Assembly (NCBI GenBank): GCA_046351595.1
Contig: JAXLYE010000004.1
Location: 682,001-746,000, forward strand
DNA length: 64,000 nucleotides
Reading direction: 5' to 3'
From: JAXLYE01 sp046351595
GTDB lineage: Bacteria > Myxococcota_A > Polyangia > Palsa-1104 > JAEUJZ01
Both the position numbers and the translations under genes were made by a program. Shown piece after piece: positions 1-8,238 of the stretch. The notes beneath the pieces were generated by a model. That model was given only the letters and a program-made list of their open reading frames with translations, ran no database searches and was not told where the DNA came from. Every line of letters starts with the position of its first letter. Positions within the stretch are counted from its first letter, which is position 1.

Positions 1-534
1 CTCGAAGGATTCACCGATAGCGCGCCGGCCAAGCGGCTCGATCGGACCACGATCTCGCCCGGGGACGCGCCCCCGAACTTCGTCACCTCGGCCGGGCTCG
101 CGCTTTTGTACTCCGTGCGGCCCGAGGGGCCGCGCACCGCGCACCACCTGTCCCTGTCCTACCGCGGCCAGCCCATCGCCTACGCCGCGGCGACGACGTT
201 CCTGGCCTTTGCGGCGCGGCTGCTCGGTCTCCCGCCCGAGCGCCTCGCGGTCTCGCGCTCGCCGCGCGGCATCTACCACGCGCACCTGCTGATGACCGAG
301 CCCGAGTACGCCGACTTCCGCGAGCGTGAGATCGAGATCCCGTATCCGGATCAGATCCGCGAGATCCAGCAGCGCTGCAACGAAGACCGCGCCCGCTGCT
401 GGCCGCCGCTGCGCCTGGAGGCCGCGGGTGTCACCCCGGATATCAACATAAGCGCTGAAGCAGAGAAGGGCGCGGAGACGCCGGGTTCGCGTGCGGCCGA
501 TGCGGCAGACGCCGCAGACGCGGACCCGCGCTAG
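1..534 (+). CDS. hypothetical protein, 5' end truncated by the window
   Basis: The frame is open from base 1 to the TAG at 534 with no convincing start inside, so this is the last 177 residues of a longer protein. A TTG at 106 is the first possible start but has no ribosome site and lies within continuous coding-like sequence. The middle part is a globular alpha/beta-looking stretch with a charged segment near DFREREIEIPYPDQ and two cysteines (CNEDRARC). The last 35 residues are a low-complexity Ala/Asp tail (ADAADAADAD). I do not recognise a family. Transcription runs in the same direction as the ferritin-like lipoprotein gene that starts 58 bp downstream. Confidence 0.55.
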   Translation, partial: LEGFTDSAPAKRLDRTTISPGDAPPNFVTSAGLALLYSVRPEGPRTAHHLSLSYRGQPIAYAAATTFLAFAARLLGLPPERLAVSRSPRGIYHAHLLMTEPEYADFREREIEIPYPDQIREIQQRCNEDRARCWPPLRLEAAGVTPDINISAEAEKGAETPGSRAADAADAADADPR

Positions 535-592
535 CTCGGACCCGCCGCGAGCCCTGCAACCCCAGAGTCCACCGAGCTCAAGGAGGCCCCCC

Positions 593-1975
593 ATGGATGC
601 GCTGACCCTCGGACGCCTGATCCGCCGCCTGGTCCTGACCTCGCTGTCGACGCCGCTGGTCACCGGAGCGGTCGGCTGCGGCACCGGGACACCCGATCCG
701 GCGACGTTCTCGCCGCCGCAGTGCGTCTCCGAGGGGCGCCTGCACGTGGCCGGGCTGATGCCGGCCGTGCCCGTCGACTACGTGGCCCTGCGCGAGGACA
801 GCAGCATCACCGGCACCGGCCCGGCCGTGATCAGCGAGAGCGGGACCCCGTGCGCGACCGCGCGCGACATGAGCACCTGCCGGTCGAAGCTGGCGGCGCT
901 GCCGGGCCAGCCGGGCTTCCACGGCTGCGTCGACCACGCCTGCCCGCACACGCTGGCGATGACGCAGGGCGACAGCGTGCAGGCGATCTCCGACGCCGCG
1001 GGCGTGGCCGGATTCCTGGCCCCGGTCGACGCGCCGCAGGAGGCCGTGCTCATCGCCTACGCCAGCGGCTACGACCTGAGCTGCTCGGACCGCGAGCGCG
1101 GCGGCGTGCGGCCCGCGCCCGACGGCGACGGCTACGAGGTGCTGGCCAGCCGCATGACCAAGGACTGCGCGCCGATCGAGATCACCGGCTACCACCTCAA
1201 GGTCAGCAAGGCCGGCGCGGTCTCGGTGCTCAGCCAGCGCGTGCTCAGCACCAGCTCGGCCTGCGTCGGCCGGCGCCCGGCGGGGCTGGTCGAGCCGGCT
1301 CCCGAGGCGTGCCTGGCCGAAGACCTGGCCACGGAACTGGCCGAGAACCCGGTCGCGGGCTGCGACGCGCCCGGGCTCGTCGCGGTGGGCGAGTACTTCG
1401 CCGCGGCGGCGCGGCTGGAGGCGGCCTCGATCACGGCGTTCGAGGTGCTGCGGGCCGAGCTGCTCGCGCACGGCGCGCCCGCGGAGCTGCTCGCGGCCGC
1501 GAGCGAAGCGGCGGCCGACGAGGTCCGCCACGCCGAGCGGACCGCGGCGCTGGCCGCGCGCTACGGCGCCCGCTGCGCCGAGCCGCGGGTCGAGCCGCGA
1601 CCGCCGCGCCCGCTGCTCGAGCTCGCGATCGAGAACGCGGTCGAGGGCTGCGTGCGCGAGACCTTCGGCGCGCTGCTCGGCGCCTACCAGGCCGCCGCCG
1701 CCGCCGACCCCGAGGTCGCCGCGGCCATGGCCGGCATCGCCGAGGACGAGGCGCGCCACGCGGCGCTGGCCTGGCGGCTGGCGGCGTGGCTCGAGCCGCA
1801 GCTCGATGCCGGCGGGCTCGCCGCGGTGCGCGCGGCCCGGGCCGAGGCCGTCGCGACCCTGCGCCGCGAGCTCGCCGCCCCGGTCCCGCCCGAGCTCGAG
1901 CGGCTCGCCGGCGTGCCGGGCCCCGAGCGCGCCCTCGGGCTGCTGACCCAGCTCGCGCGCGAGCTGTGGGTCTAA
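593..1975 (+). CDS. ferritin-like domain lipoprotein
   Basis: A 460-residue predicted lipoprotein. The ATG at 593 follows an AGGAGG ribosome site, and the N-terminus carries a short signal ending in a lipobox-like VTGAVGC, so it should be exported and lipidated. Residues about 35-260 form a Cys-rich region of unknown fold. The C-terminal 180 residues are an all-helical ferritin-like bundle. It has the paired carboxylate and ExxH pattern expected for a di-iron site: a Glu in LEAASITAFE, DEVRHAE, a Glu in ENAVEGCVRE, then DEARHAALAW. Iron binding is inferred from this pattern. The substrate or redox role is unknown. A longer in-frame ORF begins at 491 but overlaps the preceding gene and lacks a signal peptide at its start. 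Confidence 0.8.
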   Translation: MDALTLGRLIRRLVLTSLSTPLVTGAVGCGTGTPDPATFSPPQCVSEGRLHVAGLMPAVPVDYVALREDSSITGTGPAVISESGTPCATARDMSTCRSKLAALPGQPGFHGCVDHACPHTLAMTQGDSVQAISDAAGVAGFLAPVDAPQEAVLIAYASGYDLSCSDRERGGVRPAPDGDGYEVLASRMTKDCAPIEITGYHLKVSKAGAVSVLSQRVLSTSSACVGRRPAGLVEPAPEACLAEDLATELAENPVAGCDAPGLVAVGEYFAAAARLEAASITAFEVLRAELLAHGAPAELLAAASEAAADEVRHAERTAALAARYGARCAEPRVEPRPPRPLLELAIENAVEGCVRETFGALLGAYQAAAAADPEVAAAMAGIAEDEARHAALAWRLAAWLEPQLDAGGLAAVRAARAEAVATLRRELAAPVPPELERLAGVPGPERALGLLTQLARELWV

Positions 1976-2030
1976 CTCCGACGCCGCGGTCTTTGAACCG
2001 GTGCCCGCGAGCCGGTGCCCGCGCCGCGCT

Positions 2031-2058
2031 TTGCCCGCGCCGCGCGCTTTGCGATAAT
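2031..2058 (+). promoter_or_regulatory. sigma-70-like promoter, leaderless
   Basis: TTGCCC at 2031-2036, a 16-nt spacer, then GATAAT at 2053-2058. The ATG of the next gene is at 2071, 12 nt after the -10 element, with no Shine-Dalgarno sequence. Transcription probably starts a few bases before the start codon. Confidence 0.55.
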
Positions 2059-2070
2059 CAGCCATCTCGG

Positions 2071-2712
2071 ATGGAGCGACGAGCCTTCCTCTTAGGGGTC
2101 AGCGGGCTGGGGCTCGGGATCGGCGCTGCGGCGGCGCTCCCGGAGCGGGCAGAGGCGGCGTCGCACACCCGCTGCGCCGTCGACAAGAAGCGCAAGCTGA
2201 AGCTGTGCACGGCGGCGCCGCCGCGGCGGATCAAGCTGGTCACCGTGCGCCGGGGCGCGCCGCCGCGCGCCGCGTGGGTCGCGTGCCTGTCGATGGTGTT
2301 CGAGTACCACGGCCACCCGTGCTCGCCGCTGCGCATCTCGCGTGATCTCTACGGCGGCAAGGTGCCCGACGCGCCGTGGAAGGACCTGACCCGCCTGGCG
2401 CGCGAGTTCACCGATGACAAGGGCAAGCCCTTCGCGATCGCGGTGGAGGCGCTGCCGGTGAGCGCTGCCGACGCCGCCGAGGTGCTGGCAGCCGACGAGC
2501 CGCTCATCATCGGCCTGTTCGGCCACCCCGTGCTGCTGACGTCGCTGAGCTACACCGGCGACCGGCTCGGCGGCATGAAGATCGACAGCGCCGTGGTCCG
2601 CGATCCCCTGCCCGGCAGCCACCACGACCCGCGGCCGGTGACCTCGCCCGACTGGGTCGACGTCCGCTACATGGCCCGCGTCACCGCGCGCAAGCCCAAG
2701 TCGGGGCGCTGA
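2071..2712 (+). CDS. Tat-exported papain-fold (C39-like) protein
   Basis: A 213-residue protein. The first 30 residues carry a twin-arginine motif (ERRAFLLG) before a hydrophobic stretch and an AEA cleavage site, so Tat export is likely. The mature part resembles the C39-like/papain-fold cysteine protease families: a candidate nucleophile C72 in WVACLSM, H152 in FGHPVLLT, and D178 in VVRDPLPG. The Gln or Asn-Cys-Gly that usually precedes the nucleophile as oxyanion residue is missing, so activity is uncertain. The start is chosen because a promoter lies directly upstream. It stands alone between a ferritin-like gene and a sensor kinase. A structural-only papain fold is the alternative. Confidence 0.7.
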   Translation: MERRAFLLGVSGLGLGIGAAAALPERAEAASHTRCAVDKKRKLKLCTAAPPRRIKLVTVRRGAPPRAAWVACLSMVFEYHGHPCSPLRISRDLYGGKVPDAPWKDLTRLAREFTDDKGKPFAIAVEALPVSAADAAEVLAADEPLIIGLFGHPVLLTSLSYTGDRLGGMKIDSAVVRDPLPGSHHDPRPVTSPDWVDVRYMARVTARKPKSGR

Positions 2713-2742
2713 GCCCGTCTGAGAGGCCGCGCGCTTCCGCCC

Positions 2743-2770
2743 TTGTCTCGCTCGCGCGGCGTCGTAGACT
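2743..2770 (+). promoter_or_regulatory. sigma-70-like promoter, leaderless
   Basis: TTGTCT at 2743-2748, a 16-nt spacer, TAGACT at 2765-2770, and the ATG of the sensor kinase at 2777 only 6 nt later. There is no ribosome site between them. Confidence 0.5.
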
Positions 2771-2776
2771 GCGGCG

Positions 2777-5473
2777 ATGCGCAGCGCGCCGACCGAGAGC
2801 AGTGAGCCCGGCAGCGAAGATCTCCCGGCCCCGGCCCTGGTCCACGAGACCGAGCGCCTGCGCCGCGAGATCGAGCGGCTGCAGATCGCCGCCAGCCAGG
2901 ACCGCGGCATCCTCGACGCCATCCTGCGCCACAGCCCGCACGGCATCATCGTCTGCGACGCCAGCGGCAAGCTGATCCTGCAGAACCCTGCCGCCGAGCG
3001 CATCTGGGCAGGCAGCGCCACCGCCGGCAGCGTCGCCGGCTGGGGCCAGTACCGCGCCTTTCACCCCGACGGCCGCCCGTTCCAGCCCGACGACTGGGTC
3101 ATGGCGCGCAGCCTCGCCCAGGGCGAGGTCATCGAGGGCAACGAGCACCACATCGAGCGCTTCGACGGCACCCGCGGCTGGCTCCTCGGCAGCGCCGCGC
3201 CGCTCTACGGCCCCGACGGCCGGCAGCTCGGCGCGATCTCGATCTTCGCCGACATCACCCACCTCAAGGAGGCCGAGGCCGCGCTGCGCCGCAGCGAGCA
3301 CCGCTTCCGGCAGATCCTCGACTCGGTCCAGGAGATGGTGTTCACCCGCGACACCGACCTCCGCATCACCTTCGCCAACGCCGCCGCCTGCCGCTACTAC
3401 GAGCTCGACGCCGACGCGCTGCGCGGCCGCACCGAGCTGCCCTTCTGCCCGCCCGAGATCACGGCGCAGCAGCGGCAGGACGACTACGAGCTTTTGCGCA
3501 CCGCGCGCTCGGTCGAGCGCCAGGAGGAGCCGTCGATCAGCCCGCGCGGCGAGGTCCGCTACTTCCACACCATCAAGACCCCGATCTTCGACGCGCGCGG
3601 CGAGCTGCGCGAGATCGTCAGCGTCTCGCGCGACATCACCGAGCGGCGCCGCGCCGATTGCCGCCTGCGCGCCAACCACGCCGTCGCCCGCATCCTCGCC
3701 GACGCCGAGCAGGTCGCCGACGCGATGCCGCGTGTCATCGGCGCCATCGCCGGCGAGCTGGAGTGGCAGGCCGCCGCCTACTGGAGCGTCGGCTCCGACG
3801 GCCGGCTCGGCTGCGAGGCGCTGTGGCTGGCGCCGGGCCTGGGCGGGCCGGCCTGGTCCGACTGGATCGAGGTGAACCGCGCGAGCCGCTTCGCCCGCGG
3901 CCACGGCCTGCCCGGCCAGGTCTTCGCGACCGCGGCGCCGCAGTGGGTGAGCGACGTGGCCGGCGACCCCGTCTTCTCGCGCACCGCCCCGGCGACGGCC
4001 GCAGGGCTGCGCTCGGGCATGGCGTTCCCGGTGCTGCTCGGGACCGAGGTGCTCGGCGTGATCGAGGTCTTCGCCGCCGCCCGCATCGCGCCCGAGCCGG
4101 CGCTGCTCGAGATGGTCACGACGCTGGGCGCCCACGTCGGCCAGTTCGTCGAGCGCGCCCGCCTGTTCGTCGAGGCCCAGGTGCGGGCCCGCGCGCTCGA
4201 GGAGGAGCGGGCGGCGCTGGCGACCCTCAACCGCATCGGCAGCCTGCTCGCCGGCGAGCTCGATCAGGGCAAGCTAGTGCAGGCGCTGACCGACGCCGCC
4301 ACGGCCGTCAGCGGCGCCCGCTTCGGCGGCTTCTTCGCGGTGCGCAGCGACGAGCCGGGGCCGGACCTGGTGCTGGCCGCGGTGTCGGCGGTGCCGGCCG
4401 AGGCGCTGGCGAACGAGCTCGGGGCCGGCCCCTTCCCGATCTTCTTGCCGTCGGCCGCCGCCGCGGGCGTGCTGCGCAGCGACGACCTGACCTGCGAAGC
4501 GCGCTGGACCGCGGGCCCGCTGCAGGGCCTGCCCGGCGGACCGCCGAGCGGCCCGGCGAGCGTGCCCACGACGTCCGTGCCGATGCGCAGCTACTTGGCG
4601 GTGCCGGTGCTCTCGCGCGCGGGGCTGGGGCTGGGGGCGCTGCACTTCAGCCACCCCGAGCCCGGCGTCTTTACCGCGCGCGCCGAGCGCATCGTCGTCG
4701 GCATCGCCGCGCAGGCCGCGATCGCGCTCGACAACGCGCGCCTGTACAACGAGGCGCAGAGCGCCATCGCGGCGCTGGAGCGCTCGAACAAGGAGCTCGA
4801 CCAGTTCGCCTACGTCACCTCGCACGACCTCAAGGCGCCGCTGCGCGGCATCGCCAGCCTGGCCGAGTGGATCGAGGAGGACGCCGGCCCGCAGCTGCCT
4901 GGCGAGGCGCGCCGCCACCTCGAGCTGCTGCGCGGGCGGGTGCGGCGCATGGAGGGCCTGATCCAGGGCATCCTCGAGCTGTCGCGCGCCGGGCGCGTGC
5001 GCGTCCAGCCCGAGCTGGTCGACGTCGGCGCGCTGCTCGCCGAGGTCGTCGACCTGCTGCAGCCGGTGCCGCCGGCGCGCGTCGAGATCGCGCCCGACCT
5101 GCCGCGCCTGTTCGCCGAGCGGCTGCCGCTCTCGCAGGTCTTCTCGAACCTGATCAGCAACAGCCTGAAGCACGCCGGCCGCCCCGACGTCACCATCCGC
5201 GTCCGCAGCGACGACGACGGCGACAGCTGGCGGTTCACCATCGCCGACGACGGCCGCGGCATCCCGGCGCCCTACCGCGAGCGCGTCTTCGAGCTGTTCC
5301 AGACGCTGGAGGCGCGCGACCGCGTCGAGAGCACCGGCATCGGCCTGTCCATCGTGCGCAAGGTCGTCGAGGGCCGCGGCGGGCGCGTGTGGATCGACGA
5401 CTCCCCGACGGGCGCCACCTTCCGCTTCACCTGGCCCAAGAAGGCCACCAGCGCCCCGCCGCCGAAGCTGTGA
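2777..5473 (+). CDS. cytosolic PAS-PAS-GAF-GAF sensor histidine kinase
   Basis: 898 residues without membrane segments. Order of domains: a short coiled coil (about 20-40), PAS (about 45-155), PAS (about 170-290, ending in the linker motif DITERR), GAF (about 305-465), GAF (about 480-655), HisKA with the phospho-acceptor H683 in TSHDLKAPLRG, and HATPase (about 770-890) with an N box (SNLISNSLKHAG), G1 (ADDGRGIP) and G2 (STGIGLSI). All catalytic motifs look intact, so autophosphorylation is expected. It has no receiver domain, and no response regulator is encoded in the window, so its partner lies elsewhere. The double PAS and double GAF suggest small-molecule or redox sensing, but no ligand can be named. 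Confidence 0.93.
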   Translation: MRSAPTESSEPGSEDLPAPALVHETERLRREIERLQIAASQDRGILDAILRHSPHGIIVCDASGKLILQNPAAERIWAGSATAGSVAGWGQYRAFHPDGRPFQPDDWVMARSLAQGEVIEGNEHHIERFDGTRGWLLGSAAPLYGPDGRQLGAISIFADITHLKEAEAALRRSEHRFRQILDSVQEMVFTRDTDLRITFANAAACRYYELDADALRGRTELPFCPPEITAQQRQDDYELLRTARSVERQEEPSISPRGEVRYFHTIKTPIFDARGELREIVSVSRDITERRRADCRLRANHAVARILADAEQVADAMPRVIGAIAGELEWQAAAYWSVGSDGRLGCEALWLAPGLGGPAWSDWIEVNRASRFARGHGLPGQVFATAAPQWVSDVAGDPVFSRTAPATAAGLRSGMAFPVLLGTEVLGVIEVFAAARIAPEPALLEMVTTLGAHVGQFVERARLFVEAQVRARALEEERAALATLNRIGSLLAGELDQGKLVQALTDAATAVSGARFGGFFAVRSDEPGPDLVLAAVSAVPAEALANELGAGPFPIFLPSAAAAGVLRSDDLTCEARWTAGPLQGLPGGPPSGPASVPTTSVPMRSYLAVPVLSRAGLGLGALHFSHPEPGVFTARAERIVVGIAAQAAIALDNARLYNEAQSAIAALERSNKELDQFAYVTSHDLKAPLRGIASLAEWIEEDAGPQLPGEARRHLELLRGRVRRMEGLIQGILELSRAGRVRVQPELVDVGALLAEVVDLLQPVPPARVEIAPDLPRLFAERLPLSQVFSNLISNSLKHAGRPDVTIRVRSDDDGDSWRFTIADDGRGIPAPYRERVFELFQTLEARDRVESTGIGLSIVRKVVEGRGGRVWIDDSPTGATFRFTWPKKATSAPPPKL

Positions 5474-5531
5474 CCGCGGGCGCCGGCCCGGCGCCTGTAG
5501 ACGCCGCGGTGGCGCCCCCTGAAAAGCACAA

Positions 5532-5560
5532 CGCCCCCCGAGGGAGTCCCTCGGAGGGCG
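5532..5560 (-). terminator. intrinsic terminator of the Lys/Ala/Asp repeat gene
   Basis: An inverted repeat CGCCC-C-CCGAGG / CCTCGG-A-GGGCG with a short loop. Read on the minus strand it is followed by TTGTGCTTTTC. It lies 62 bp beyond the stop codon of the minus-strand gene at 5622-6035. Two further small hairpins precede it, GCTGCC/GGCAGC near 5569-5584 and GATCCACG/CGTGGATC near 5593-5612, making a stacked structured 3' end. Confidence 0.65.
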
Positions 5561-5621
5561 CTGGGATCGCTGCCGCGCGGCAGCGGGTCCCGAGATCCAC
5601 GTCCGCGTGGATCCCGTCGGA

Positions 5622-6035
5622 CTACTTGGCCTTGTCGGCGGCCTTGTCGGCGGCCTTCTCGGCCTTGTCCTTGGCCTTGGCCGCCTTCTCCTTGGTCTTG
5701 TCCGCAGCCTTGTCCGCCTTGTCGGCGGCCTTGTCGGCGGCCTTGTCCATCTTGTCGGCGGCCTTGTCGGCCTTGTCGGCGGCCTTGTCCTTGGCCTTGT
5801 CGGCCTTGTCGGCGGCCTTGTCGGCGGCCTTGTCGGCCTTGTCGGCGGCCTTGTCCTTGGCCTTGTCGGCCTTGTCGGCGGCCTTGTCGGCGGCCTTGTC
5901 GGCCTTCTCCGCGGCCTTGTCGACCTTGGCGCCGGCCTTGGCGCCCGCCTTCTCGGCCTTGTCCTGGGCGCTGGCGAGGGCGGGGGCGACGAGGGCAACG
6001 GCGGCGGCGAGGGCGAGGGTCTTGAGCACGGTCAT
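5622..6035 (-). CDS. exported Lys/Ala/Asp heptad-like repeat protein
   Basis: 137 residues. The start is the ATG at 6035, placed after a strong AGGAGG site (AAGGAGGAATCCC before ATG). The first 22 residues are a Sec signal ending ALASAQ. The rest is almost only A, D and K in repeats such as AADKADKAADK, with rare M, T, E and V. A 22-residue block ending KAKDK occurs twice in tandem and partly again. Such composition predicts a long single alpha-helix or coiled coil resembling LEA-like or histone-H1-like tails. Being exported, it is more likely a periplasmic or envelope protein than a DNA-binding one. The function is unknown. An upstream in-frame extension to 6221 is unlikely because the ribosome site and signal mark 6035. 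Confidence 0.75.
   Translation of the reverse strand: MTVLKTLALAAAVALVAPALASAQDKAEKAGAKAGAKVDKAAEKADKAADKAADKADKAKDKAADKADKAADKAADKADKAKDKAADKADKAADKMDKAADKAADKADKAADKTKEKAAKAKDKAEKAADKAADKAK
5700..5950. repeat. coding tandem repeat, 66-bp higher-order unit
   Basis: Short GGCCTTGTC/GGCGGCCTTGTC units alternate in a regular order, producing a 66-bp higher-order period (22 codons). At DNA level the copies are nearly identical, including synonymous positions, so they look recently duplicated. Confidence 0.7.
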
Positions 6036-6504
6036 GGGATTCCTCCTTAAGGAATTGTGCGGCTGCGGGGCAGCCCGTCCTTTGTGTCGAGCCGGGATGA
6101 GCAGGCGCCGTGCCAGCGATCCAGCTGCCTCCCGGCCTCCCCCGGCCGCCCCCCAACCGAGCGCGCCGCGGCCCCCGCAGCCAGCCGACCGAGAGAAGAG
6201 TCCGGCTGAGCTGCTGATCACGCGGCCCGACCGCCTGGGGCAACTTGGCAGTCCGATGTGGCGTTTCTGCGCGAACGGCTGAGCCCGTGCCGCCGCCGCC
6301 CTCGGGATCCTTCGGAAACCAGGAGCCGCGACCCCCGGCCCGAGCGATCACCCGGTCGGCGAGCGGGGCCCCGGGCCGCGGTCGGGGCTCGCTCGGCTGC
6401 GCTCGGTCCGGGCTCAGGCCGCGCCGAGCCCGCTGCACCGGCCGCGGCGACCGTGTAAGGATGCGCCCATCGTCCCTCGCTTCTTTTGCACCCAGGAGGT
6501 CCCC
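6036..6504. other. 469-bp divergent intergenic region
   Basis: Lies between the minus-strand repeat-protein gene and the plus-strand esterase gene and should hold both promoters. I see GC-rich inverted repeats around 6390-6430 and a possible -10-like TGTAAGGAT near 6455. No ORF here has a convincing start, ribosome site or protein-like composition. Confidence 0.4.
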
Positions 6505-7698
6505 ATGTCCGCGACGTCCCGACCTTTTTCGCTCTCCCGGCCCTTCGGGGCCGCCCTGCTCGCCGCGGCGCTCGGCTCGGCGGCGCTCGCGCCGGGCTGC
6601 GGCGAGCCGGACGTGGCCCTCGACGACGAAGCGATGAATCCGCCGGGATCGACGGGCGGCACCGACCCGATGAAGCCCACAGACCCCAAGGACCCGCCGC
6701 GGCCTGGCGACCCGCCGCCGCTCGGCGCGCCGCTCGACGCCAAGCCCGACACCTGGACCTGGGTCGACTTCCCCGACGCGGTCTGCGACGACGGCTCGCC
6801 CACCGGCATCGCCGTGAACCCGCACGCCGGCAGCAAGAAGCTGCTCGTCTTCCTGATGGGCGGCGGCGCCTGCTGGGACTACCTGACCTGCGCGGTGATC
6901 AACAGCTCGACGCACGGCCCGCAGGGCAAGAAGGAGTGGGAGTCCAACCGCGGCGTCGTCACGAGCAGCGTCCTCGACCGCACCGCCAGCCACCCCTTCG
7001 GCGACTACAACCTGGTCTTCGTTCCCTACTGCACCGGCGACGTGCACAGCGGCGACAACGTCGCCACCTACGAGGGCTTCGGCCAGAAGAAGGTCGTGCA
7101 CCACAAGGGCCGCGCGAACCTCCTGGCCTTCATGAAGCGCATCGGCGCCACCTTCCGCGACAGCGAGAAGGTCGTGATCTCGGGCTCCAGCGCCGGCGGC
7201 TTCGGCGTCGCGGTCAGCTACGACCTCATGCGCCAGTACTTCCCCGCGGCCAAGGGCTACATGCTCGACGACAGCGGCCCGATCCTGGTCAAGGACGACG
7301 TGCCCAAGGACCGGCGCGAGGCGTGGATCAAGAGCTGGGGCCTTTCGCCGCGCCTGGCCGCGCGCTGCCCCGAGTGCGTCGACGACCTGTCGGCGATGCT
7401 GCGGCGCCACGCCACCGACTACCCGCGCGATCGCCTGGCGCTCTTGTCGTACACGCAGGACGGCGTCATCCGCAGCTTCCTCGGCCTGCGCAGCGGCCCC
7501 GACTACGAGAAGAACCTGGCGACGCTGGCCAGCACCTTCTACGACGCCACGCCCAACGCCCGCTACTACTACGTCCCCGGCGAGGACCACACCTTCCTCG
7601 GCAACCCCGGCAAGACCACGGCGCAGGGCGTGAAGCTGTCCGACTGGCTGGCGCAGTTCGAGTCCGACAGCCAGGGCTGGACCTCGAACAAGCCGTAG
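6505..7698 (+). CDS. pectinacetylesterase/Notum-family lipoprotein
   Basis: 397 residues. The ATG follows a CAGGAGG site. Residues 1-32 form a lipoprotein signal ending LAPGC, followed by a Pro/Asp-rich linker to about residue 80. The remainder matches the pectinacetylesterase (PAE/Notum) alpha/beta-hydrolase family: an oxyanion segment FLMGGGACWD, the conserved VPYCTGDVHSGD, the nucleophile elbow SGSSAGGFG with S229, and a C-terminal GEDHTF with H362. The natural substrate could be an acetylated polysaccharide or another ester. The name reflects family only. Surface location is inferred from the lipobox. The gene is monocistronic, followed by a repeat array. Confidence 0.85.
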   Translation: MSATSRPFSLSRPFGAALLAAALGSAALAPGCGEPDVALDDEAMNPPGSTGGTDPMKPTDPKDPPRPGDPPPLGAPLDAKPDTWTWVDFPDAVCDDGSPTGIAVNPHAGSKKLLVFLMGGGACWDYLTCAVINSSTHGPQGKKEWESNRGVVTSSVLDRTASHPFGDYNLVFVPYCTGDVHSGDNVATYEGFGQKKVVHHKGRANLLAFMKRIGATFRDSEKVVISGSSAGGFGVAVSYDLMRQYFPAAKGYMLDDSGPILVKDDVPKDRREAWIKSWGLSPRLAARCPECVDDLSAMLRRHATDYPRDRLALLSYTQDGVIRSFLGLRSGPDYEKNLATLASTFYDATPNARYYYVPGEDHTFLGNPGKTTAQGVKLSDWLAQFESDSQGWTSNKP

Positions 7699-7814
7699 GC
7701 CCGGCCGACCGGGGGGGCGCGGCGCGGGCGGTCGGCGGCAGGGCTCGCCCCGCGGGCGCAGCCTCCACCCCCGGGGCGGAGGGATCCCCCCGCGGCGGCC
7801 TGGCGCTTCCCCCG

Positions 7815-8196
7815 GGTCGGACGGCGTGCCCCCCAGGTCGGACGCCGTGCCCCCTGGGTCGGACGGCGCGCACTCTGGTGCCGCGGCGTGCGATCGGCAG
7901 GGTGGATGGCGTGCCCCCTGGGGTTTATGGCATGCCCCCTGAAATCGGCCGAAACGCGGCCTTGGGCGGACGGCGTGCCCCCTTGGGGGGTGGGCCTGCC
8001 CCCGGGCCGGACGGTCCGCCCCCGGGGGAGCGGGCATGCCGCCTGGGTCGGAGGGCGTGCCGCCTGGGGGCGCACGGCGCGCACCCTGGGTCGCACGGCG
8101 CGCACTCTGGGGCGGACGGCAAGAACCCTGGGGGGCGTCGCTGGAACTCTGGGGTTTATGGCAAAAGCCCTGGGGTCTGCGGCGCACGCCCTGGCG
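7815..8196. repeat. array of about 17 degenerate 21-bp tandem repeats
   Basis: Most units resemble GTCGGACGGCGTGCCCCCTGG, with variants such as TTTATGGCATGCCCCCTG and CGCACGGCGCGCACTCTGG. Unit length drifts around 20-22 bp, so the repeat changes reading phase along the array. For example it reads VGRRAPQ early, then ACPLGFM and later GRTARTL in the same frame. This argues against a coding repeat even though all frames are open. It occupies most of the 540-bp gap between two convergent lipoprotein genes (7699-8238), in which I see no gene. Confidence 0.7.
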
Positions 8197-8238
8197 CCCG
8201 CGGCCGCCGCGCCCGGGTCCCGGCCGCGCGCCCGCGCC

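Noticed and set aside
7815..8196. 21-bp repeat array as a CRISPR array or coding repeat
   Set aside because: There are no conserved repeats separated by unique spacers, and the phase of the unit shifts within a single frame.
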